Source: Mesorhizobium temperatum (GTDB lineage: Bacteria > Pseudomonadota > Alphaproteobacteria > Rhizobiales > Rhizobiaceae). From it: 64,000 bases of DNA. Location: NCBI RefSeq assembly GCF_002284575.1, contig NZ_NPKJ01000044.1, positions 499-64,498 of the forward strand, written 5' to 3'. The notes below the pieces were generated by a model, which made no database searches, was not told where the DNA came from, and saw only the letters and a program-made list of their open reading frames with translations. A program made the position numbers and the translations under genes. Shown here one piece after another: positions 54,932-63,638 of this stretch. Numbering within the stretch: the first letter of the stretch is position 1; every line of letters starts with the position of its first letter.

Positions 54932-55711
54932 ATGACAGGGCGAAAAAGATCGGGGCAAGAGATGATCGGTCAGCAGATCGCCAACAGCTTGGAGCGGCGC
55001 ACCGGCGTCTCGCTGTGGCGGCAGATAGCCGATCAGATCCTGCATTCGATCGCCATCGGCGACTTTGCCGAGAATGCCGCACTGCCGCCGGAAGTCGCAC
55101 TGGCCGAGCGCTATGGCGTCAACCGCCATACGGTGCGCAGTGCCATCGCAGCACTAGTGCAGGATGGCGTGCTCAGGGCCGAACAGGGGCGCGGCACCTT
55201 CGTGCTGTCGCGCAAGCGCCTGTCCTATCCGATCGGCGCGCGCACCCGTTTTTCGGAGGGCTTGCAAGGGCAGGCGTCGGAGCGTCGCAGCGTGCTGCTC
55301 GAATCGGCGGTCGAACCGGCCAGCCGGCGGGTCGCCGAAGGCTTAGGTCTTGCCAAGGGTTCCAGCGTCATCCGCCTCGAGACACGCGGCGAAGCCGATG
55401 GGCAACCGGTCTCGCGTGCCACCGGCTGGTTCGACGCGGGACGCTTCGCCGGCATCGATGCCGCCATGGCCGAAACCGGATCGGTGACCGCCTCATTCCA
55501 GCGTTTCGGCATCGGTGACTATCTCAGGCAATCGACGGTACTGTCGGCCCGCCATGCGGACGCCGCCGACCTTGCCGATCTCGATCTGCAGCCCGGCGCC
55601 ATCGTGCTGGTCACGGTCGCCGTCAATGTCACGCCGGACGGCCAGCCGATCCAGTTCGCCGAAACGCGGTTCCCGGCGGAGCGGGTCGAGCTCAAATTAT
55701 CGGCGCTTTAA
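54932..55711 (+). CDS. phnF: Phosphonate operon GntR-type (HutC) regulator PhnF
   Basis: A 259-residue regulator. The winged helix is LPPEVALAERYGVNRHTVRSAIAALVQDG, with LRAEQGRGTFV as the wing. A UTRA ligand domain follows (RTRFSEGL... IRLETRGEADGQPVSRATGWF). The start at 54932 is tentative; ATG at 54962 is also possible, and the frame is open from 54866. It diverges from the C-P lyase operon. Confidence 0.9.
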   Translation: MTGRKRSGQEMIGQQIANSLERRTGVSLWRQIADQILHSIAIGDFAENAALPPEVALAERYGVNRHTVRSAIAALVQDGVLRAEQGRGTFVLSRKRLSYPIGARTRFSEGLQGQASERRSVLLESAVEPASRRVAEGLGLAKGSSVIRLETRGEADGQPVSRATGWFDAGRFAGIDAAMAETGSVTASFQRFGIGDYLRQSTVLSARHADAADLADLDLQPGAIVLVTVAVNVTPDGQPIQFAETRFPAERVELKLSAL

Positions 55712-55842
55712 GGTGTGTTGATATTCAGGTGAGGCCGACCTGCAAATGGCGGGTTCCTGCGCTTCCGGTACTCACGTACCCAAAAGTACGCTGCGTTGGA
55801 ACCCACCATTTTCGACCGGCCTGACCTGAATCTCAACACATC
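55712..55842. repeat. Dispersed palindromic repeat, copy B
   Basis: It starts at the phnF stop codon. The ends GTGTTGATATTCAGGTGAGG and CCTGACCTGAATCTCAACAC are near-perfect inverted arms. Inner blocks CCTGCAAA, GCGCTTCCGGT and ACCATTTTC match copy A at 42743-42869 in the same orientation. The remaining 80 bases before the dehydrogenase gene show nothing else I can name. Confidence 0.87.
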
Positions 55843-55923
55843 TTGGTGCATCTTTGCAGCCAAGTGGAATTAAAACAAACCGGATGTCCTGTTTTGATGC
55901 ATCTCGCGTTAGGGCGTCCGGTT

Positions 55924-56940
55924 TCATCCGACCTGGATGACGGCCTTGATCAGGCCGGATTTCTCATGCGCCCAGCGGGCGAGATCGCGCTGTGTGTCGC
56001 CAAGCGTGGTGCGATGGGTGACGAGCTTTGCCAGCGGCACCGCGCCGTCGCGGATCGAGGCGGCGACATGGTCGAAGTCGGCGCGCAGAGCGTTGCGGCT
56101 GCCGATCAGCGTCATCTCGCGCTTGTGGAATTCGGGGTCGGAAAAGACGATGTCGTCCTTGACGACGCTGACCAGGACGAGCGTCCCGCCGTGCGCGACA
56201 TGGGCGAAAGCCGACTGGACTGACTGGGTGTTGCCAGTGGCGTCGAAAACCACGTCAAAACCTTCGCCGCCGGTCGCCTCCCGCACCAGATCGGTTGCCG
56301 ATCCCTTCGAACTGTCGAGGGTGGCGAAGCCGAGTTCGCTTGCGGCGAAACCCAGCCTCTCGGCACTCATGTCGAGCAGCGTCACGTCCAGACCGGCGAT
56401 GCGGGCAAACAGCGCCGTGCCGAGCCCGATCGGCCCGGCGCCGATGACCAGCGTGCGCGCGCCGGGCTGCGCCAGCGAGCGCCGCACGGCATGCGCCCCG
56501 ATCGCCAGGAATTCGACGGCGGCGGCATCGGCCAGCGACAGGCCGTTTGCCGGATAAAGATTTTGTGCCGGCACCAGGATCCGTTCGCACATGGCGCCGT
56601 CGCGGTGGACGCCGAGCACTTCGATCCTGACGCAGCAATTCGGCTTGCCTTGGCGGCAGGCGATGCATTTGCCGCAAGCGAGATACGGGTTGATGATCAC
56701 CGGGTCGCCGACGGCCAGATCGACGCCTTCGCCAGCCTCGATCACAGTGCCGGAGACCTCGTGGCCCATAATGCGGGGATAGGCGAGGAACGGATGCTTG
56801 CCCTCGAAGATGTGATAATCGGTGCCGCAGATGCCGACATGACTGACCGCGACCAGCGCCCAGCCCGGCGGTGGTGTGCTCGGCGCCGGGCGGTCTTCCA
56901 CAACAAGATCGCCGGGCGAACGGCAGACGACGGCTTTCAT
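55924..56940 (-). CDS. Zinc-type alcohol dehydrogenase, L-galactonate 5-dehydrogenase-like
   Basis: A 338-residue medium-chain dehydrogenase. Catalytic zinc residues lie in VGICGTDYH and IMGHEVSG, and the structural zinc site is CGKCIACRQGKPNCC. The cofactor loop is VIGAGPIGLG. VEVLGVHRDG-type blocks (IEVLGVHRDGA) and FSDPEFHKREMTLIGSRNA strongly resemble E. coli LgoD (YjjN). I choose ATG 56940; ATG 56961 is an alternative with a similarly weak ribosome binding site. It lies downstream of a CUT2 transporter. Confidence 0.87.
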   Translation of the reverse strand: MKAVVCRSPGDLVVEDRPAPSTPPPGWALVAVSHVGICGTDYHIFEGKHPFLAYPRIMGHEVSGTVIEAGEGVDLAVGDPVIINPYLACGKCIACRQGKPNCCVRIEVLGVHRDGAMCERILVPAQNLYPANGLSLADAAAVEFLAIGAHAVRRSLAQPGARTLVIGAGPIGLGTALFARIAGLDVTLLDMSAERLGFAASELGFATLDSSKGSATDLVREATGGEGFDVVFDATGNTQSVQSAFAHVAHGGTLVLVSVVKDDIVFSDPEFHKREMTLIGSRNALRADFDHVAASIRDGAVPLAKLVTHRTTLGDTQRDLARWAHEKSGLIKAVIQVG

Positions 56941-57009
56941 GCTTTTATCCAGTCGGTTCATGGCACCGCCGGCCCCGTTAGCGCCGGCCAGCGGTTTGTT
57001 AATATGGGT

Positions 57010-57975
57010 CTACTTGCCGCGGCGGCGCAGGCCGTCGAAATAGACGATGACGATGATCAGCACGCCGGTAATGATGCGCTGCCAGAAGGCATTGACGTTC
57101 AAGAGATTGGCGCCGTTGTTGATGGTGGCGAGGATGAAGGCGCCGAGCAGCGGTCCGTGCACCGAGCCGACGGCGCCGAACAACGAAGTGCCGCCGATCA
57201 CTGACGAGGCGATCGCCTGCAACTCCCAGCCCTCGGCCTGCGTCGGATTGCCGATGCCGATGCGCGACGCGAGCAGCACGCCGACAAAAGCCGCGCACAG
57301 GCCAGACAGCGTATAGGCCATGTAGATGGTGCGCTGAACGTTGACGCCGGAAAGCCGCGAGGCCTCGGCGTTGGAGCCGACCGAGAACAGATACCGGCCC
57401 CAGCGGCTGTGATGCAGGAAGATGTAGGCGGGGATGCCGACCAGGATCACCATCCAGAATAGGTTGGGGATGCCGAGGAAGGAACTGCGCGAAAACAGCT
57501 GGAAGGCATCGTTGTTGATCGAGATCGAGTTGCCGTTGGTCATCAACAGGCCGATGCCGCGCAGCGAGGTCAGCGTCGCCAGCGTGATGATGAAGGGCGG
57601 CAGGCCCATTCTGACGATGCCGAAGCCATGGAACGTGCCGATGGCGACGCCGACCAGCAAGGTGATCAGGATGGCGAGGAAAATCGGCACGCCGGCATTG
57701 ATCAGCATCGCTACGATGACGGTTGCGAAGCCCACGACGGCGCCGACGGAAAGGTCGATGCCTCCGGTGATGATGACGAAGGTCTGACCGACCGCCAGGA
57801 TGGCGATCATCGAACCTTGCCGCAGCAGGTTCGAGATGTTGTTGGCGGAGGCGAAGCTCGGCGTCGCCACCGACAGGATGACCCACAACAGTACCAGCAG
57901 CGCCAGCAGTGTCAGCCCGAACAGGGCGTTGTAGTTGCGTTTCGGCCTTTCGGCCGGTATCGCCTCGGTGCTCAT
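57010..57975 (-). CDS. Sugar ABC transporter permease (RbsC type)
   Basis: A 321-residue inner-membrane permease with the CUT2 signature [13 protein letters not shown] and GGTSLFGAVGSVHGPLLGA. About ten hydrophobic segments are visible. The ATG at 57975 overlaps the ATPase stop (ATGA). It is the third gene of the binding protein-ATPase-permease operon. Confidence 0.94.
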   Translation of the reverse strand: MSTEAIPAERPKRNYNALFGLTLLALLVLLWVILSVATPSFASANNISNLLRQGSMIAILAVGQTFVIITGGIDLSVGAVVGFATVIVAMLINAGVPIFLAILITLLVGVAIGTFHGFGIVRMGLPPFIITLATLTSLRGIGLLMTNGNSISINNDAFQLFSRSSFLGIPNLFWMVILVGIPAYIFLHHSRWGRYLFSVGSNAEASRLSGVNVQRTIYMAYTLSGLCAAFVGVLLASRIGIGNPTQAEGWELQAIASSVIGGTSLFGAVGSVHGPLLGAFILATINNGANLLNVNAFWQRIITGVLIIVIVYFDGLRRRGK

Positions 57976-59525
57976 ATCTGTCCTCCCGGTTTTTCTTGTT
58001 TCTCGGCCAGCGCTTGGGTGAGGATCTCCTCATGGTCGGCAGTGTGGAAACCATGAGTGGCCACCAGTTTGCCGCGCCGGAACACATGCAGTGTGTCGGC
58101 CAGTTCATAGACCTCGGGCAGATAGGACGAGATGAGGATGATGCCGGCGCCATTGGACAAAAGCGCACTGAACAGGCGGTAGATCTCTGCCTTGGTGCCG
58201 ACATCGACGCCAACTGTCGGCTCGTCGAAGATGAACAGCTTGGCGCCGTGAGCCAGCCATTTGCCGATGACGATCTTCTGCTGGTTGCCGCCGGACAGGC
58301 TGGAGGCGAGCGCGTTGCGCGTCGGCGTCTTGATCCTGAGATTGGCGATCTGGCGATCCGCCTCGGTCTTCTCCTGTGCGCTGGAGATCAGCAGATTGCT
58401 GGAGATGCGCTTGTAGATCGGCAGATTGAGATTGAGGCCGACCGGCAGGTTAAGGCAGAGGCCCTGGTCGCGGCGGCTTTCCGGCGCCAGCGCCATGCCG
58501 AGCCTGATAGCGTCATGCTCGGAGTTGACCTGAACCGCCTTGCCCTCCCAGAGGATCTGGCCGGCCGACTTGCGATGACGGCCGTAGAGCGTGGTGACGA
58601 ACTCGCTGCGCCCGGCACCGATCAGGCCGTAGAGCCCGACGATTTCTCCGGCACGGACCGTCATCGAGACATTTTCGAAGCCCTTGCCGGAAAGATTTCG
58701 GGCTTCGAGGAGCGTCGCGCCCGGGGTAAAATGCTCCTTGTGATAGACTTGCTCGATCGACCGGTTGATCATCATCTTGACCAGCTCGGCGTCGTTGGTC
58801 TCGGCGATGTTCCTGGTGCCGACAAGCGTGCCGTCGCGCAGCACCGAGACGCGGTCGGCGAGCTCGAACACCTCTTCCATACGGTGGCTGATGTAGATGA
58901 TGGTGACGCCTTCGCCCTTCAGCCGGCGGATCAGCGTGAACAGCTGGTCGGCTTCCTTCCGGGTGAGGTAGGCAGTCGGCTCGTCGAAGATGAGGAACTT
59001 GGTGCCGCGCACTGTGGCGCGGGCGGCGGCGATCAGCTGCTGCTGGCCTATGGTCAGGTCACCCAGCACGACATGGGCCGGCAGATCGAAGCCGAGATCG
59101 TCGATGATCTTCTGCGCTTCCCTGACCATGGCCCGCTGCTGCAGGATGCCGAAGCGGGAATCCTCCTCGCCGAGGAACATGTTGGCCGCGACAGTGAGAT
59201 GGCGGCACAGAACGACCTCCTGATGCACAGCATTGATGCCCAGCGCCATCGCCTCATGCGGCGTCGCAAGCGCTGCCGGCTTGCCCTCCCAGATAACGTC
59301 GCCGGAGGTGCGCGGCATGACGCCGGTCAGCAGCTTGATCAGGGTGGATTTGCCGGCACCGTTCTCGCCGACAATGGCGTGGATTTCGCTGGCCTTGAAG
59401 GCGAGGTTAACCGGCTTCAGCGCGTGCGTGCCGGGATATCGCTTTTCCAGTCCCTTGAGTTCGAGGATCGTCCTGCCCGGTTCCAGCGTTGGGGCCGGAT
59501 GCAGTTCCTGCGCCGTCGACGTCAT
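57972..59525 (-). CDS. Sugar ABC transporter ATP-binding protein (RbsA type, two domains)
   Basis: A 517-residue two-domain ATPase. Domain 1 has Walker [10 protein letters not shown], signature LTIGQQQ and Walker B FLIFDEPTAYL. Domain 2 has the degenerate Walker A GLIGAGRSE, signature LSGGNQQK and Walker B LFIFDEPTVG. The ATG at 59525 follows GGGAGGA. A 149-bp gap with a hairpin separates it from the binding-protein gene. Confidence 0.94.
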   Translation of the reverse strand: MTSTAQELHPAPTLEPGRTILELKGLEKRYPGTHALKPVNLAFKASEIHAIVGENGAGKSTLIKLLTGVMPRTSGDVIWEGKPAALATPHEAMALGINAVHQEVVLCRHLTVAANMFLGEEDSRFGILQQRAMVREAQKIIDDLGFDLPAHVVLGDLTIGQQQLIAAARATVRGTKFLIFDEPTAYLTRKEADQLFTLIRRLKGEGVTIIYISHRMEEVFELADRVSVLRDGTLVGTRNIAETNDAELVKMMINRSIEQVYHKEHFTPGATLLEARNLSGKGFENVSMTVRAGEIVGLYGLIGAGRSEFVTTLYGRHRKSAGQILWEGKAVQVNSEHDAIRLGMALAPESRRDQGLCLNLPVGLNLNLPIYKRISSNLLISSAQEKTEADRQIANLRIKTPTRNALASSLSGGNQQKIVIGKWLAHGAKLFIFDEPTVGVDVGTKAEIYRLFSALLSNGAGIILISSYLPEVYELADTLHVFRRGKLVATHGFHTADHEEILTQALAEKQEKPGGQI

Positions 59526-59628
59526 GACAATCCTCCCAGATTGGCCTCACGATTGGCACGTAGCGATGCTGGCCCGGTCCATCGTCAAGGTAATTGAGGC
59601 CGGCTGATTTCGAAGCACTTTCAGGGTG

Positions 59629-59654
59629 TTTCCGGGGCAACGAGGCCCCGGAAA
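59629..59654 (-). promoter_or_regulatory. Intercistronic hairpin after the binding-protein gene
   Basis: TTTCCGGGGC at 59629-59638 pairs with GCCCCGGAAA at 59645-59654 across a six-base loop. No T tract follows on the minus strand, so it is more likely an mRNA-protecting or attenuating hairpin than a full terminator. It would favour the binding protein over the downstream genes. Confidence 0.62.
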
Positions 59655-59674
59655 GGGTGCGCCAATACCGATGC

Positions 59675-60670
59675 TCAGTCGAGCTTCGGGTTGAGCAGCG
59701 CGTCGATCTTCGGATCTTTCATGTTGGCCTTGGTCACCAGGTTGGCGCCGGTGTCGACATTGGCCTCGACCTTCTCGCCCTTCGAGGCAGCTAGCGCCGT
59801 CTTGATGCCGTCATAACCCATCCGGTACGGATCCTGGACGACGAGGCCGGAAATGACGCCGTCATTGAGGAACTTGACCAGCTTCTCGTCGCTGTCGAAG
59901 CCGATCAGCCCGACCTTGCCGGCAAGGCTGTTCTCGGCGATCGCCTGGCCGACGCCCTGCGCCATGATCAGGTTGGAGGCGAAGATGCCCTTGAGGTTCG
60001 GGTTGGCGGTGATCAGGTCGGTCGCGATGTTGAGGCCGGTGGTGGCCTGGCCGTCGGCGTATTTGTCGGCAATGAGCTTGAGGCCGGGATATTTGGCGGC
60101 AAGCTGTTCCTTGAAGCCCTGGGCGCGCTGTTCGAGCGAGCCAGCGCCCGGAAGCGCGGTGATCAGGGCGACGTCGCCCTCGATTTTGCCGCCATTGGCT
60201 TCGCCGATCGCGGCCGCCAGCCCGTCAGCGGCAACGCGGCCGCCTTGGATATTGTCTGTGGTCAGGAACGAAGTGAAGGCCTTGGAGTCGGCGCCGGAGT
60301 CGATGCCAATGATCTTGACCTTGGTGGCTGCCTCATCGATCGGCTTGCCGAGCGCCTTGGCTTCGGTCGGTGCGATGACGACGGCAGCCGGGGTGCCGGC
60401 GACGGCGTTTTCAAGGATCGAGATCTGACCGTTGACGTCGGTCTCCGCCTGGGCGCCGAGTTCCGGCACATTGACGCCGAGGTCCTTGCCGGCCTTGCGG
60501 GCGCCGGCCAGGACGATCTGCCAGTAGAAAGAGGTGGTGTCCTTGACGATGATCGGAATGGTTACGTCCGCCGCCGAAGCCGGCGCCGAATGCATCACGC
60601 CGGCAAGCATCGAGGCGGCGGCGAGCGCCACGAATGCGCGGCGGTTGAGAATGCTGGTCACGAATTTCAT
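59675..60670 (-). CDS. Sugar ABC transporter substrate-binding protein (RbsB type)
   Basis: A 331-residue periplasmic binding protein. The signal peptide ends around HSAPASAA, and TIPIIVKDTTSFYWQIVLAGARKAG opens the type I fold. APTEAKALGKPIDEA and VGLIGFDSDEKLVKFLNDG are class blocks. The ATG at 60670 follows AGGGAGGA. It is the first gene of the second CUT2 operon. The neighbouring enzymes suggest L-galactose, L-fucose or a relative as ligand. Confidence 0.94.
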   Translation of the reverse strand: MKFVTSILNRRAFVALAAASMLAGVMHSAPASAADVTIPIIVKDTTSFYWQIVLAGARKAGKDLGVNVPELGAQAETDVNGQISILENAVAGTPAAVVIAPTEAKALGKPIDEAATKVKIIGIDSGADSKAFTSFLTTDNIQGGRVAADGLAAAIGEANGGKIEGDVALITALPGAGSLEQRAQGFKEQLAAKYPGLKLIADKYADGQATTGLNIATDLITANPNLKGIFASNLIMAQGVGQAIAENSLAGKVGLIGFDSDEKLVKFLNDGVISGLVVQDPYRMGYDGIKTALAASKGEKVEANVDTGANLVTKANMKDPKIDALLNPKLD

Positions 60671-61020
60671 TAGGCTTCCTCCCTAAGTCGCCCGGTGAAT
60701 GTTGCAAGAAGTCGGTTTGGATAGGCGTTGCCCAAACAGAACTTTATCAATAAAAAACATTTACCGCATTTTGATAGTGCATAGGTTGGGTCGACGCAAG
60801 CGGTGTTTCGTATCGGACTCCTCTGGCTAGACCGGAAGGGGAGCCTCCTTGCCGATCCTCATTGCCAACCCTCTACAGATCCTCTCCGAAAGCTATGGAA
60901 TATTAATTCCAACAACCAGTCAAGATGGAATATTCATTCTTTTTTTGGAGCGTACGATTGTGACGCCTCCTGATCGCACCCTCCGCCGTTTAACCGGCGA
61001 ACGGCGAAGGCCGCAGCGCA
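60671..61020. promoter_or_regulatory. 350-bp intergenic promoter region of the second CUT2 operon
   Basis: AT-rich sequence upstream of the binding-protein gene. GGAATATTAATTCC (60897-60910) has GGAAT/ATTCC arms, and GGAATATTCATTC starts at 60928, about 31 bp later. Near 60979-61005 a CGCCG/CGGCG hairpin may end the aldo/keto reductase transcript. I see no supportable ORF. Confidence 0.4.
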
Positions 61021-62019
61021 TCAGCCGAGTTCCTGTACGACCGTGTAGGGATCATATTTGGCGAATTCTGTTTCGGGCACCTGGATGTCGAGCAGTTGGA
61101 GATTTCGCGCCAAATTGGTCGGTTTGGCGGTGCCCGTCAGCACAGAAGCCACCACAGGCTCGTGCAGCGGGAACTGGAACGCCGCCGCGGCAAGCGGGTA
61201 GCCGCCCTCGGCGGCGATTTTTTCCATGGCGCCGACGCGGTCGAGAATGTCCTGGGTGGCCGGCAGGTAGTCGAAATGCGCACCCGGCACCGGGCCGGTC
61301 GCCAAGATGCCGGAATTGAAGACGCCACCGATGATCAGCGAGGTCTGCCGTTTCCGGCAAAGCGGCAGCAATTCGGCTTCGGCGGTGCGGTCGAGCAGCG
61401 AATAGCGGCTGGCGAGCAGGATGCAGTCGAGCGGCGCCTGGCGCAGCACATCGAGACAGATCTGCACCTCGTTGACGCCAAGGCCGTAGGCGGAAATGAC
61501 CCTGGACGACTTCAGCTCTTCCAGCGCCTTCAGCCCGCCATCCATCAGCTGGCGGAAATGCAGCTTCGTTTTCTCGACGCCATGCGTATAGACGCCGATG
61601 TCGTGGACGAACAGGATGTCGATTCGATTGAGGCCAAGCCGCGCATAGCTGAACTCGACCGAGCGCATGATGCCGTCGTAGGAATAGTCGTAGTCGAGCG
61701 CAAAGGGCAGCGGATCGACATAGGAATGGTCCGGAATCTGGTCTTCCGGCACCGGCCGGAACAGGCGCCCAACCTTGGTCGACAGCACGTAGGAATCCCG
61801 CGGCTTGTCACGCAGGAAATCGCCGAAGCGGCGTTCCGAGAGGCCGAAGCCGTAGAAGGGCGCCGTATCGAAATAGCGCAAGTCGGCATCCCAGGCGACC
61901 TGCAGCGTCTGCATCGCCGCCTCGCGCGGGCAAGCTCGGTAGAGGCCGCCGACCGCCGCGCCGCCGAAGCTGACCTCGGTGACGTCGAGCGCAGTTGCAC
62001 CGATACGGCGTTTTTTCAT
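61021..62019 (-). CDS. Aldo/keto reductase (L-fucose/D-threo-aldose 1-dehydrogenase-like)
   Basis: A 332-residue aldo/keto reductase. The catalytic set is visible: RYFDTAPFYGFGLSE (Asp, Tyr), VLSTKVGR (Lys) and ILFVHDIG (His). The sequence resembles the branch that oxidises L-fucose, L-galactose and D-threo-aldoses at C1 to lactones, including plant L-galactose dehydrogenase. The ATG at 62019 follows GGGAGG. It is downstream of the altronate-dehydratase-family gene on the same strand. Confidence 0.88.
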   Translation of the reverse strand: MKKRRIGATALDVTEVSFGGAAVGGLYRACPREAAMQTLQVAWDADLRYFDTAPFYGFGLSERRFGDFLRDKPRDSYVLSTKVGRLFRPVPEDQIPDHSYVDPLPFALDYDYSYDGIMRSVEFSYARLGLNRIDILFVHDIGVYTHGVEKTKLHFRQLMDGGLKALEELKSSRVISAYGLGVNEVQICLDVLRQAPLDCILLASRYSLLDRTAEAELLPLCRKRQTSLIIGGVFNSGILATGPVPGAHFDYLPATQDILDRVGAMEKIAAEGGYPLAAAAFQFPLHEPVVASVLTGTAKPTNLARNLQLLDIQVPETEFAKYDPYTVVQELG

Positions 62020-62080
62020 ACGAAGCCTCCCACCGGCCGTTGTCCGGCCCGTCTATCATCGTTGTCGGTTAGCGGTCGGG

Positions 62081-63586
62081 CTAGAGGGTCGCCCCGAGAT
62101 GCCACGGCACGAACTCGTTGTCGCCGTAGCCAAACTCCTCACTCTTGGTCTTGCGGCCGGAAGCCGTCTCGACGATCAGCTCGAAGATCTCGCGGCCCAT
62201 GCCGGCAATGGTCTTTTCGCCCGAGGCGATGACGCCGCAATTCACGTCCATGTCCTCTTCCATGGTGTGGTACATGGTCGAGTTGCTGGCGACCTTGATC
62301 GACGGTGTCGGCCGGCAGCCGAAGCAGGAGCCGCGGCCGGTGGTGAAGACGATGACATTGGCGCCGCCCGCGACCTGGCCGGTGGCTGAGACCGGGTCGT
62401 AGCCGGGCGTGTCCATGAACACCAAGCCGTGGCCGCTGACCTTTTCGGCATAGCCGAAGACGCCGTTGAGCGGTGTCTGGCCGCCCTTGGCGACCGCGCC
62501 AAGCGACTTTTCCAGGATGGTGGTCAGCCCGCCGCGCTTATTGCCGGGTGAAGGATTGTTGTCGATGGAGGCGCCATGCTTGGCGACATGGTCTTCCCAC
62601 CACTTCACATAGCCGTCGAGCTTGGCTGCGATCTCCGGGGTTGCCGCACGGTAGGCGAGCAGATGTTCGGCGCCGTAGATTTCCGTCGTCTCGGAGAGGA
62701 TGCCGATGCCGCCGACGCCAGCCAGGATGTCGACGGCGGCGCCCAGCGCCGGATTGGCGGTGATGCCGGACATGCCGTCCGAGCCGCCGCATTGCAGGCC
62801 GACGACGATCTCGCTGACCGGGATCGGCTCACGCTTAAGCTTGCCGACCTCCTCGGCGATCTCGGCCAGCACCAGCATCGCCTTCTCGACCGATCTGCGC
62901 GAGCCGCCGGCTTCCTGGATGTTGAAATGGCGTTTTCCCGCGGCGACGCCCTTCTGGCCATAGAGGGTGAGCTGGTTGACCTCGCAGCCGAGACCGACCA
63001 TCAGCACGCCGCCGAAATTCGGATGACGGGCATAGCCGGCAAGCGTGCGATGCAGCACCATCATGCCGTCACCGGTGGCGCTCATGCCGCAGCCCTGGCC
63101 GTGAACGATGGGAACGAAGCCGTCAATACCGGGATATCTGGGCAGGAGCGTGCGGTTCGCCTCGTCGGCGATGGCGTGGCAAACCGTGGCCGAGCAATTG
63201 ACGCTGGCGAGAATGCCAATGAAGTTGCGCGTACCGGCACGGCCGTCGGCACGACGGTAGCCCATGAAGGTGCGGGCGCGGTCGGCCTCGGTCGCGTGCA
63301 CGGCTTCGCTCGGCGGCACCACCGGCAAACGCCCGGACTCGAATACCAGATTGTGCGAATGAACATGCTCGCCGGGCGCAATGTCCTGCGTGGCGCGGCC
63401 GATCGCCTGGGCGTATTTGACCACAGCCTCGCCGGCGGCGATTGGCTTGAGCGCCACCTTGTGGCCGGGTTCGATCAGCGCCGTGGCGACGGCGCCGCCC
63501 GGCAGCACCGCGCCGATCTCGATGCGGCCATTGGCGACCGCGACATTGTCGGCGGGAGACAGAAGAATGCTGTTTGCGGCGTTCAC
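62081..63586 (-). CDS. Altronate dehydratase family protein (UxaA type)
   Basis: A 501-residue enzyme with an N-terminal SAF domain (LLSPADNVAVAN... HSHNLVFE) followed by the UxaA domain. GYRRADGRAGTRNFIGILASVNCSATV, split, QCGGSDGMSGITANPALG and TGRGSCFGCRPTPSIKVASN are hallmark blocks. The GTG start at 63586 follows AGGAA. The likely reaction is D-altronate to 2-keto-3-deoxygluconate, or dehydration of a related hexonate. It diverges from a GntR regulator. Confidence 0.92.
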   Translation of the reverse strand: MNAANSILLSPADNVAVANGRIEIGAVLPGGAVATALIEPGHKVALKPIAAGEAVVKYAQAIGRATQDIAPGEHVHSHNLVFESGRLPVVPPSEAVHATEADRARTFMGYRRADGRAGTRNFIGILASVNCSATVCHAIADEANRTLLPRYPGIDGFVPIVHGQGCGMSATGDGMMVLHRTLAGYARHPNFGGVLMVGLGCEVNQLTLYGQKGVAAGKRHFNIQEAGGSRRSVEKAMLVLAEIAEEVGKLKREPIPVSEIVVGLQCGGSDGMSGITANPALGAAVDILAGVGGIGILSETTEIYGAEHLLAYRAATPEIAAKLDGYVKWWEDHVAKHGASIDNNPSPGNKRGGLTTILEKSLGAVAKGGQTPLNGVFGYAEKVSGHGLVFMDTPGYDPVSATGQVAGGANVIVFTTGRGSCFGCRPTPSIKVASNSTMYHTMEEDMDVNCGVIASGEKTIAGMGREIFELIVETASGRKTKSEEFGYGDNEFVPWHLGATL

Positions 63587-63638
63587 GGGCAGTTTCCTGG
63601 GCGTTCCTGGATGCGCTAGCGGATTGACACGCGCCTGT

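Noticed and set aside
57909..59597. 562-residue plus-strand open frame opposite the CUT2 ATPase
   Set aside because: It mirrors the entire ATPase gene on the other strand and has Asp/Arg-rich low-information sequence. The long length reflects GC-biased codon use.
61096..62232. 378-residue plus-strand open frame opposite the aldo/keto reductase
   Set aside because: Antisense shadow that also runs into the next gene; no recognisable domain.
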